The position numbers and the translations under genes were made by a program. Shown here piece by piece: positions 45,902 through 53,226 of a stretch of 64,000 bases of DNA. A model generated the notes under the pieces. That model had not been told where the DNA came from. It made no database searches and worked only from the letters and a program-made list of their open reading frames with translations. The stretch's first letter is position 1. The number at the start of each line of letters is the position of its first letter. The stretch comes from Mycolicibacter arupensis. Its GTDB lineage: Bacteria > Actinomycetota > Actinomycetes > Mycobacteriales > Mycobacteriaceae. The stretch is taken from positions 1-64,000 of the forward strand of contig NZ_MVHH01000021.1 of assembly GCF_002086515.1 (NCBI RefSeq). The letters are read 5' to 3'.

Positions 45902-46792
45902 ATGCATGCCCTGAGGTGGCCGGCTGCTGTCGTCACGGTGATGTCGGCGGCCTCTGGTCTGGTCGCCGTCAGCGCAGCGCCGCCCGAGGCAGCCCCCACC
46001 CGCGTCGCCGTTCAGTTGACCGCCGACGGTGACTTGGCCAACGTTCCGCTCAACCTGCTCTACACCCTCATCAACATCCCGGCCAATGCGCTCAAGGCCG
46101 TCGACGCGTTCTCCTACTCACAGTTCTTCAGCGGGCCATGGTTCGTCCCGAGTGAGACCAACATCTGGGGTATCGATCTGGGCGACCCGCCGCGAATCCA
46201 GGCATTGATCGACATGTTGATTCCGATTCCGGCGCTCTCGAAGCCGCTCGGTGAGCAAGTGATCGGTCTGCTGCAGGCTCAACTGCCCACCAACACCGCG
46301 TGCGACTCCATGTTCTGCAGTTTCGATGGCTGGGTCGCGCTGCTGCAGGGCTACGGCCAGGTGCCGATCTCGGAGCTGCGGAGTGGCTACACCTTCCCCA
46401 CGGAGGGCCCCACCATCACTGACCCACACGGCGCGGTCGAGGGTGCGTTCGGAATCCCCGGTACCGTCATCGGTTCAGACGGCTCAGACGTCTACCCCTG
46501 GGCCGGCACCACGTTCACCTTGGATTTCGGCAAGCCATGGGCGGACTTGTGGGCCAGCTTGACGGCCGACCCCTCGGACAATCCGCTGGTACCGATGCCG
46601 CACCTCGTCCAGGTGCTGATCGACTTCGCGGCATCGTGGTACGTGATGCTGAACCCGTTCCTGCCCGGGGGCACTTACACCCCGATTTTCCCCTGGCTGG
46701 ACACCGACGGACCGGAGCCTGCCGACTTCAGTGCCCCTGTCGAAGCGCTGGTGGATCAGCTCGGCGACCTGTGGACCTCGCTCATCTCCTGA
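45902..46792 (+). CDS. Exported protein of unknown function
   Basis: 296 residues. The signal peptide MHALRWPAAVVTVMSAASGLVAVSA is preceded by CAAGGAGTGATC. The mature protein has one Cys pair (CDSMFC), repeated Trp/Pro/Asp-rich loops and no catalytic motif I recognise. In style it resembles the protein at 6997. Its place between DUF3145 and the diacylglycerol kinase corresponds to the Rv2253-Rv2255c interval, but I cannot show homology. Confidence 0.72.
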   Translation: MHALRWPAAVVTVMSAASGLVAVSAAPPEAAPTRVAVQLTADGDLANVPLNLLYTLINIPANALKAVDAFSYSQFFSGPWFVPSETNIWGIDLGDPPRIQALIDMLIPIPALSKPLGEQVIGLLQAQLPTNTACDSMFCSFDGWVALLQGYGQVPISELRSGYTFPTEGPTITDPHGAVEGAFGIPGTVIGSDGSDVYPWAGTTFTLDFGKPWADLWASLTADPSDNPLVPMPHLVQVLIDFAASWYVMLNPFLPGGTYTPIFPWLDTDGPEPADFSAPVEALVDQLGDLWTSLIS

Positions 46793-46798
46793 GACCGG

Positions 46799-47707
46799 TC
46801 AGGGCGTGCGCAGGATCTGCAAGGCACCCGGCACCGCCGACACCGTCACCGGCAGCGGACCCACGTAGTCGCCGTCGGCATAGGCATTGATGCCGGGACA
46901 CTCGACCCGGATCGACGTGGCCCGGCGGGTGCTCACCTCATCCAGCAGCACGTGCGTGCCCTTGAACACGGTGGGGAACAGCCGGATCAGCTTGGTGCGC
47001 GAGCCCGAGTGCACCATGGTGACATCCAACAGGCCGTCGGCATGGTCGGCGCCGGGGCAGATCAACATGCCCCCGCCGTAGCTGCGGGTGTTTCCGAACG
47101 CCGCCAGGGTCAGCTCGATGTCCAGCGGTTCGTCGTCGTCGAAGGTCAGCCGGAACGGCAGCAGCCGCAGCTTCGACATCTCCGCCACCATCGCCACGTT
47201 GTAGCGCATCCGGCCGTGCGGCCACCGCATCCGGTTGACCCGGTCGCTCACCAGCGAATCAAATCCTGCCGCCATCACGGTGCCGAACCAGGAGACGGTG
47301 CCGCCGTCATCGGTGATACGGCCCAGATCGATGGTCTCGGTCCAGCCGTCGGCGACCACATCCGCGGCAGCCGCCGGATCGCCGACGGGCAGCCGGTATT
47401 CGCGAGCGTGGTCGTTGCCGGTGCCGGCCGGGATGATCCCCAGGGGAACATCCCCGAGCGCCAGCGACTGCAGTGCCAGAGAGATCACACCGTCGCCACC
47501 GGCGATCACCACGGCATCGGTGCCGGCCGCCAGTGCCTCGTCGAGCAACCGCCGCGCATGGCGGGCGTCGGAGCCCACGATGTGGTTGACGTTGATGCCG
47601 CGTTGCTGAAAGCGCGCCAGTGCCTTCTCGGCGGCATGCCGGGCGTTACCGTGGCCGGCCGCCGGATTGGTCAGCAGCGTGATCCTGCTGATCTCTCGCT
47701 TGGTCAT
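46799..47707 (-). CDS. dagK: Diacylglycerol kinase catalytic-domain lipid kinase
   Basis: 302 residues. ITLLTNPAAGHGNA, the nucleotide motif VIAGGDGVISLALQSL and IPAGTGNDHAREYRLP define the DAGK/YegS family. It phosphorylates diacylglycerol or related lipids at the membrane surface, and corresponds to Rv2252, a diacylglycerol kinase involved in phosphatidylinositol mannoside metabolism. It overlaps the FAD-oxidase gene by 4 bases. Confidence 0.88.
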   Translation of the reverse strand: MTKREISRITLLTNPAAGHGNARHAAEKALARFQQRGINVNHIVGSDARHARRLLDEALAAGTDAVVIAGGDGVISLALQSLALGDVPLGIIPAGTGNDHAREYRLPVGDPAAAADVVADGWTETIDLGRITDDGGTVSWFGTVMAAGFDSLVSDRVNRMRWPHGRMRYNVAMVAEMSKLRLLPFRLTFDDDEPLDIELTLAAFGNTRSYGGGMLICPGADHADGLLDVTMVHSGSRTKLIRLFPTVFKGTHVLLDEVSTRRATSIRVECPGINAYADGDYVGPLPVTVSAVPGALQILRTP

Positions 47708-49335
47708 GGAATCAGTTTGCCGGGGTTGAGGATTCCAGCGGGGTCCAGCGTGGCCTTGACCGCGCGCAACACCTGCACACCCAGGTCACCGACCTCGGCG
47801 GCCATCCAGGGCCGATGATCGGCGCCCACGGCATGGTGATGGGTGATGGTGCCGCCGGCACGCATGATCGCGTCGCTGGCTGCGGCTTTCGCGGCGTGCC
47901 ACTGCTCGACGGGGTTGCCGCGCTGGCCGGCGACCACGGTGAAATACAGCGATGCCCCGGTCGGGTAGACGTGCGAGATGTGGCACAGCACCAGGGCGGG
48001 CGTGCCGCTGTCGGCCAGCGCGGTGGTCAACGCCTCGGTGACCGCCGCCTTGAGTGCGGGGACCCCCGCCCAGTCGGTGGCGGTCTCCAGGGTCTCGCAC
48101 AGGGCTCCGGCCGCCAGCAGCGAATCACGCAGGTAGGGCGCGGCGAATCGGCCGTGCTCCCAGGCGCGGGCCGGAGCTTCGCCCAGGGGCGTACCACCGT
48201 TTGCGGCCATGACCGCACGGGTCTCGGCGTGCCGGCTTTCGGTGTGCTCCGCGGTGCCTTCGAACACGGTGATCGCCAGGCAGCCCCCGGTGATCTGCTG
48301 CTCGCCGATCTGCTCGGTGGTGGCCAGGTTCACCCCCGTCTCGGCTTCGTCGGACAACCGGATGACGGTCGGGCCGGCGCCGGTCTGGGTGACTGCGCGC
48401 AGCGCCGCGGCGCCGGTGGCGAAGTCGGGAAAGGACCACGCCTCATAGCGGGTGGTCGCGGGGACCGGATGGACTCGTACCCGGACCCGGGTGATGATCC
48501 CGAATACGCCCTCTGAGCCCAGCACCAGCTGGCGCAGATCCGGGCCGGCCGCCGAGGCCGGAGCGCGGCCCAGATCCAGCACCCCGGCCGGGGTGATCAT
48601 CCGCAGGCCGCGGACCATGTCGTCGAAACGGCCGTAGCCGGCCGAATCCTGACCCGATGACCGGGTCGCGGCGAATCCGCCCAGGGTGGCGAACTGAAAG
48701 CTTTGCGGGAAGTGGCCCAGCGAGAAGCCTCGCTCACCGAGCAGCCGTTCGGCTTCGGGGCCGGTGACCCCGGCGCCGAACTCTGCCTCGCCGGAGACTT
48801 CGTCGAGGTTCAGCAGTTGATCGAACCGGCGCAAGTCCAGCGAGACAACGGCGTTCAATGCCGCACCGCGGATCGGGTCGAGCCCGCCCACAACGCTGGT
48901 TCCGCCACCGAAGGGGACCACCGCTATCGCCTGCCGGCTGCAGTAGTCGAGGATGGCGGCCACCTGATCCTCGCCGTCGGGGCCGCCGGGCAGCAGCACC
49001 GCGTCAGGTGCGTCCTGCGTTTCCAAGCCATTGCGTCGCAGCAGATCCAAGGTCGACTTGCCGCCCGCGCGCAGGAGTCGCGCGGTGTGATCGGTGCGGC
49101 AGAAGCCCTCCCCGACGATTTCCGCCAAGGCGGAACGGTCCGCGTCGGTCAACGCCGACGGGGTCAGCGACACCTGGTCGGGATCGGGCTCTGGGGCGCT
49201 GGAGCCGTCCACTCCCAGCGCGGCCTTGAGGAGCTGGCGGATGCCGTCGCTGAGGGGCTTGGCCGCCGCGGGATCGCCCCAGGCGTTCCACTTCATCGGA
49301 GGGTTCAGGGCGTCCTGGGCATCGGCCTGCGTCAT
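47704..49335 (-). CDS. FAD-binding oxidase, alkyl-DHAP-synthase-like (Rv2251 type)
   Basis: 543 residues. FAD-binding PCMH domain with VVPFGGGTSVVGGLDP and FPQSFQFATLGGFAATRSSGQDSAGYGRFDDMV, and a C-terminal FAD-oxidase domain ending TLDPAGILNPGKLIP, with HHHAVGADH near the active site. These features match alkylglycerone-phosphate-synthase-like oxidases. It is coupled to the lipid kinase and divergent from the TetR-glpD1 pair, all on the glycerol/lipid theme. Confidence 0.85.
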   Translation of the reverse strand: MTQADAQDALNPPMKWNAWGDPAAAKPLSDGIRQLLKAALGVDGSSAPEPDPDQVSLTPSALTDADRSALAEIVGEGFCRTDHTARLLRAGGKSTLDLLRRNGLETQDAPDAVLLPGGPDGEDQVAAILDYCSRQAIAVVPFGGGTSVVGGLDPIRGAALNAVVSLDLRRFDQLLNLDEVSGEAEFGAGVTGPEAERLLGERGFSLGHFPQSFQFATLGGFAATRSSGQDSAGYGRFDDMVRGLRMITPAGVLDLGRAPASAAGPDLRQLVLGSEGVFGIITRVRVRVHPVPATTRYEAWSFPDFATGAAALRAVTQTGAGPTVIRLSDEAETGVNLATTEQIGEQQITGGCLAITVFEGTAEHTESRHAETRAVMAANGGTPLGEAPARAWEHGRFAAPYLRDSLLAAGALCETLETATDWAGVPALKAAVTEALTTALADSGTPALVLCHISHVYPTGASLYFTVVAGQRGNPVEQWHAAKAAASDAIMRAGGTITHHHAVGADHRPWMAAEVGDLGVQVLRAVKATLDPAGILNPGKLIP

Positions 49336-49337
49336 GC

Positions 49338-49361
49338 GTTACAGTATTACATATGCTGTCA
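49338..49361. promoter_or_regulatory. Imperfect palindrome, candidate TetR operator
   Basis: GTTACAG and CTGTCAAC flank an AT-rich centre (TATTACATATG), covering the -10 and the start codon of the TetR gene. Position suggests repression of both divergent genes. Confidence 0.4.
49340..49345 (+). promoter_or_regulatory. -10 hexamer of the leaderless TetR promoter
   Basis: TACAGT ends 7 bases before the ATG at 49353. The divergent FAD-oxidase start is at 49335, so both promoters overlap within 20-30 bases. Confidence 0.45.
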
Positions 49362-49931
49362 ACTAGTAATGACGAGCAGGTTGACGTGGGGGAGCGGATC
49401 CTCGATGCCGCCGCCAGTTGCCTGCTGGCCATGGGTATGGAGCGGGTGACCTTGTCGGCCATCGCGCGCCGCGCCGGGGTCAGTAGGCCGACGGTGTATC
49501 GCCGCTGGCCGGACAGTCGCTCGGTGATCGCCGCGCTGCTGACCGAACGGATCACCGCAGCCTGGACGGAGCTGTCCCGGCCCGGAACCGGACGTGAAGC
49601 CCTGGTCGAGCGGATCGTGGCGGTGGCCGCGCGGATCCGCCACGACGAGGTGGTGATGCAGGTGCTGCACCACGCTCCGGATCTGGCGATGGTCTACATC
49701 GCTCAGCGGATGGGCGCCAGCCAACGGCGGTTGGTCGACCTGGTGGCGGCCGAACTCGGTGGTGCGCAAGCCTCTGGGAGTGTGCGGGCGGGGGATCCGC
49801 GCCAACTCGCCGCGATGTGCCTGCTGATCACCCAATCGGCGATCCAGTCGGCGCAAGTCGTTGCGCCGATCCTTGATGAACAGTCCCTCTCCGCCGAACT
49901 GGCCTACACCCTGAACAGGTACCTCTCGTGA
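49353..49931 (+). CDS. TetR-family regulator upstream of glpD1
   Basis: 192 residues with HTH (RILDAAASCLLAMGMERVTLSAIARRAGVSRPTVYRRWPDSRSV) and a helical ligand-binding part. It corresponds to Rv2250c. It overlaps glpD1 by 4 bases and is divergent from the FAD oxidase, so it probably controls both. The effector may be a glycerol or lipid intermediate; this is inference. Confidence 0.87.
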   Translation: MLSTSNDEQVDVGERILDAAASCLLAMGMERVTLSAIARRAGVSRPTVYRRWPDSRSVIAALLTERITAAWTELSRPGTGREALVERIVAVAARIRHDEVVMQVLHHAPDLAMVYIAQRMGASQRRLVDLVAAELGGAQASGSVRAGDPRQLAAMCLLITQSAIQSAQVVAPILDEQSLSAELAYTLNRYLS

Positions 49932-51469
49932 TGCCCAATACCGCCGCACTCAACGCCGCCCGCCGTACCGCCGAATTGAGCGCCCTGGCCGAGGGTGGCC
50001 CCGTCGACGTCGTGGTGATCGGCGCCGGGATCACCGGGGCCGGAATCGCCCTGGACGCGGCCACCCGCGGACTGCGGGTGGTGTGCGTGGACAAGCACGA
50101 CCTCGCCTTCGGGACCAGCCGCTGGAGCTCCAAGCTGGTTCACGGCGGCCTGCGCTACCTGGCGACCGGCAATGTGGGAATCGCCCGGCGCAGTGCCATC
50201 GAGCGCGGCATCCTGATGACCCGCACCGCACCTCATCTGGTGCGGGCCATGCCCCAACTGGTGCCCTTGTTGGGATCGATGCGCGGGTGGGATAGGGCAC
50301 TGGTGCGAACCGGGTTTCTCGCCGGTGACGCGCTGCGCCGGCTGGCCGGCACGCCGGCGACGGTGTTGCCCCGCTCGCGGCGGGTGTCCCGGGAGACGGC
50401 CGTGGAGTTGGCGCCGACAGTGCGTCGAGAAGGCCTCGACGGTGGGCTGCTCGCCTACGACGGGCAACTGATTGACGACGCCCGTCTGGTGACGGCGGTG
50501 GCACGCACCGCGGCCCAGCACGGTGCGACGATCCTGACCTACGTGGCTGCTACGCACGCCGCCGGGGACGCGGTGCGTCTGACCGACCAGCTCTCCGGTG
50601 AATCGTTCGAGGTCCGCGCGCTGGCCGTGATCAATGCGACCGGGGTGTGGGCCGCCGATATCGACCCGGGACTGCGGCTGCGGCCCAGCCGGGGAACTCA
50701 CCTGGTGTTCGACGCGGCCGCCTTCGGCAATCCGACTGCCGCCCTGACCGTTCCGATACCGGGCGAACTCAACCGGTTTGTGTTCGCCATGCCCGAACAG
50801 CTCGGCCGGGTATATCTGGGCCTGACCGATGAAGAGGCGCCCGGACCGGTTCCCGATGTGCCGCAACCCACTTCCGCAGAGATCTCCTTCCTGTTGGACA
50901 CCGTCAACACCGCGCTGGGCACCGCTTTGAGTACGGCCGACGTCCGCGGCGCCTACGCCGGGCTGCGGCCCCTGATCGACACCGGCGAGGGTCGCACCGC
51001 AGACGTCTCGCGCAACCACGCCGTCGTCGAGTCGGAGTCCGGAGTGTTCAGCGTGATCGGGGGCAAGCTGACCGAGTACCGGCACATGGCGCAAGACGTG
51101 CTGGACCGGGCCGTGCGTCTGCGGGCCCTGAGCACTGCGGCCTGCCGCACCCGGGACCTGCCGTTGATCGGCGCGCCGACCAATCCGGGCCCGCAGGTGC
51201 CATCCGCGGCCGCACTGCCGGCCTCGCTGGTGCTGCGCTACGGCGCAGAGGCACCCAACGTGCTGGCCTCCGCGACCTGCGATCGGCCGGGGGAGACGGT
51301 GGCCGACGGAATCGACGTGACCCGTGCCGAATTCGAGTACGCGATCAGCCACGAGGGTGCCCTGACCGTTGAGGACATCGTGGAGCGCCGGACCCGGATC
51401 GGGCTGGTGGCCCACGACCGGGATCGGGTGCACGAGGTGGCCCGGGAGCTGCTCGACGCGGCTGAGTGA
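49928..51469 (+). CDS. glpD1: FAD-dependent glycerol-3-phosphate dehydrogenase
   Basis: 513 residues. The N-terminal FAD motif is VVVIGAGITGAGIALDAATRGLRV, followed by GTSRWSSKLVHGGLRYL, the family hallmark. It oxidises sn-glycerol-3-phosphate to dihydroxyacetone phosphate at the inner membrane and feeds electrons to menaquinone. GTG at 49928 or ATG at 49931 are alternative starts. Confidence 0.9.
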   Translation: MMPNTAALNAARRTAELSALAEGGPVDVVVIGAGITGAGIALDAATRGLRVVCVDKHDLAFGTSRWSSKLVHGGLRYLATGNVGIARRSAIERGILMTRTAPHLVRAMPQLVPLLGSMRGWDRALVRTGFLAGDALRRLAGTPATVLPRSRRVSRETAVELAPTVRREGLDGGLLAYDGQLIDDARLVTAVARTAAQHGATILTYVAATHAAGDAVRLTDQLSGESFEVRALAVINATGVWAADIDPGLRLRPSRGTHLVFDAAAFGNPTAALTVPIPGELNRFVFAMPEQLGRVYLGLTDEEAPGPVPDVPQPTSAEISFLLDTVNTALGTALSTADVRGAYAGLRPLIDTGEGRTADVSRNHAVVESESGVFSVIGGKLTEYRHMAQDVLDRAVRLRALSTAACRTRDLPLIGAPTNPGPQVPSAAALPASLVLRYGAEAPNVLASATCDRPGETVADGIDVTRAEFEYAISHEGALTVEDIVERRTRIGLVAHDRDRVHEVARELLDAAE

Positions 51470-51485
51470 GGCCCGTCTCCGCGGC

Positions 51486-52364
51486 CTAAGGTCGCCGCCG
51501 CAGGATCAGATCCCTGACCGCCGAACTGGTGTGGGGCTGCCACAGTGCCTGTATCGGTACCAGGAGCGGCTCATCGAGGTCGACGATCATCACGGCGCCG
51601 TTGAGGGCCGGGCCGGCCGGTGCGGTGACGAAGGCAGCGGCGCTCTCGGTCAGCGCCGCCACCTCGGGCGGACAGCCCTGTACGCGGCTGACCCGGTAGT
51701 GCGGCTCGAACCCCGCACGCCGGCAGGCGTTGATGAGGAAATCGCTGTAATAGGACGCCCCGGGTGGTGCCCACAGCGCGATCACGTCGTCGGCGAGGTC
51801 GGCGATCCCGATAGGGGCGCGTGCCGCCAATCGGTGCTGGGCGGGCAACGCGACCCGCAGCGGCTCATAGCCGATCACCGCGCCGGCAAGGTGGTCCTGG
51901 GGCACCACCGCGCGACGCAGCCCCAGCTGCACGACGCCGTCGCGCACCCCGGCGGTAAGCCGTTCGGGAAACAGCTGCATGACGGTGAAAGACGTGTGGG
52001 GCGCGGCCGCTATCGCCGGTTCGATCAGCGCGTAGACATCGTGATTGCTGATCGCGGGCGAGTGGCCGACGACGAATACATCCGGCTGGGCGCTGGCCGC
52101 AGCCCGGGTGTGCGCCGTGAGGGTCGTGGCCGCCGCCAGCAGCGCCCGCCCCTCATCCATCAGGGTTTGCCCGGCGGGGGTCAGCATCACGTGGCGGCCC
52201 GAGCGAATCAGCAGCGCCGCGCCGATCTCTTTCTCCAGCTGTTGCACCGAATGCGACAGCGCCTGCTGCGACAGGTGCAGCTGCTTGGCGGCGCTGGTGA
52301 AGCCGGCGGATTCGGCGACTGCGATGAAGTGGGTGAGACGGCGCAGGTCCGGGGTCGGCGACAT
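51486..52364 (-). CDS. LysR-family transcriptional regulator
   Basis: 292 residues with an N-terminal winged HTH (LRRLTHFIAVAESAGFTSAAKQLHLSQQALSHSVQQLEKEIGAALL) and a periplasmic-binding-protein-like effector domain. It is divergent from an SDR gene with a palindrome between, so it most likely regulates that gene. It sits in an interval that is not in my recollection of the M. tuberculosis order between glpD1 and accD6. Confidence 0.88.
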   Translation of the reverse strand: MSPTPDLRRLTHFIAVAESAGFTSAAKQLHLSQQALSHSVQQLEKEIGAALLIRSGRHVMLTPAGQTLMDEGRALLAAATTLTAHTRAAASAQPDVFVVGHSPAISNHDVYALIEPAIAAAPHTSFTVMQLFPERLTAGVRDGVVQLGLRRAVVPQDHLAGAVIGYEPLRVALPAQHRLAARAPIGIADLADDVIALWAPPGASYYSDFLINACRRAGFEPHYRVSRVQGCPPEVAALTESAAAFVTAPAGPALNGAVMIVDLDEPLLVPIQALWQPHTSSAVRDLILRRRP

Positions 52365-52379
52365 CGAACCATGCTAACC

Positions 52380-52394
52380 ACAAGCAGTACTTGT
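52380..52394. promoter_or_regulatory. Palindrome between LysR and SDR genes
   Basis: ACAAG and CTTGT flank 5 bases; 15-bp dyad located 16 bases upstream of the LysR start, where LysR recognition sites usually lie. Confidence 0.4.
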
Positions 52395-52470
52395 TGATCA
52401 CTCGCAAAATGCTGTTTCTCATTTGTGGAACGCGCGGATAGCTTCGTGTTCAGAGGCAGAAAGGACTCCG

Positions 52471-53220
52471 ATGAACGATCTGACGGGGAAATCGGCGGTG
52501 GTCGCGGCTGGCGCCAAGAACCTGGGCGGGCTGATCAGCACCACCTTGGCGAATCGTGGCGTGAACGTCGCCGTGCACTACAACAGCGACGGATCCGAAG
52601 CCGAAGCGGACAAGACGGTGGCCGCGGTGCGGGCCGCTGGCGCCCATGCCATCAAGGTTCAGGGCGACCTGACCGTTGCGGCCAATGTCGCCGCCCTGTT
52701 CGATGCCGCGGTGGACGCCTTCGGTGGGGTGGATTACGCCGTCAACACCGTCGGCAAAGTCCTGCGCAAGCCCATGTTGGAAACTACTGAGGCCGAGTAC
52801 GACTCGATGTTCGACATCAACGCCAAGGCGGCCTATTTCTTTTTGCAGCAGGCGGGCAAGCGCCTCAACGACAACGGTTCGGTGGTCACCATCGTGACCG
52901 CCCTGCTGGGCGCCTTCACCGACGGCTATTCCACGTACGCCGGTTCCAAGAGTCCGGTGGAGCACTTCACCCGCGCCGCGGCCAAAGAGTTCGGGAGCCG
53001 GGGAATCAACGTCAACAGTGTCGCGCCCGGGCCCATGGACACACCCTTCTTCTACCCCCAGGAGACCCCGGAGCGCGTCGAGTTCCACAAGTCGCAGGCC
53101 ATGGGCAACCGGTTGACCCGGATCGAGGACATTGCACCGTTGGTGGCGTTCCTGCTCGACGGCGGGCATTGGATCACCGGGCAGACCGTCTTTGCCAACG
53201 GTGGCTACACCACCCGGTGA
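52471..53220 (+). CDS. Short-chain dehydrogenase/reductase under LysR control
   Basis: 249 residues. The cofactor region is atypical: VVAAGAKNLGGLIST replaces the usual TGxxxGIG, although YAGSK (Tyr/Lys) and a Ser/Thr-bearing VTIVTALLG remain. Similar divergent SDRs use NAD(P) with a modified loop. The ATG at 52471 follows AGAAAGGACTCCG. The substrate is unknown. Confidence 0.83.
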   Translation: MNDLTGKSAVVAAGAKNLGGLISTTLANRGVNVAVHYNSDGSEAEADKTVAAVRAAGAHAIKVQGDLTVAANVAALFDAAVDAFGGVDYAVNTVGKVLRKPMLETTEAEYDSMFDINAKAAYFFLQQAGKRLNDNGSVVTIVTALLGAFTDGYSTYAGSKSPVEHFTRAAAKEFGSRGINVNSVAPGPMDTPFFYPQETPERVEFHKSQAMGNRLTRIEDIAPLVAFLLDGGHWITGQTVFANGGYTTR

Positions 53221-53226
53221 GCCCGG

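Noticed and set aside
49904..51433. 509-codon minus-strand frame opposite glpD1
   Set aside because: The plus strand encodes an unmistakable glycerol-3-phosphate dehydrogenase; the antisense is Gln/His/Arg-rich noise.
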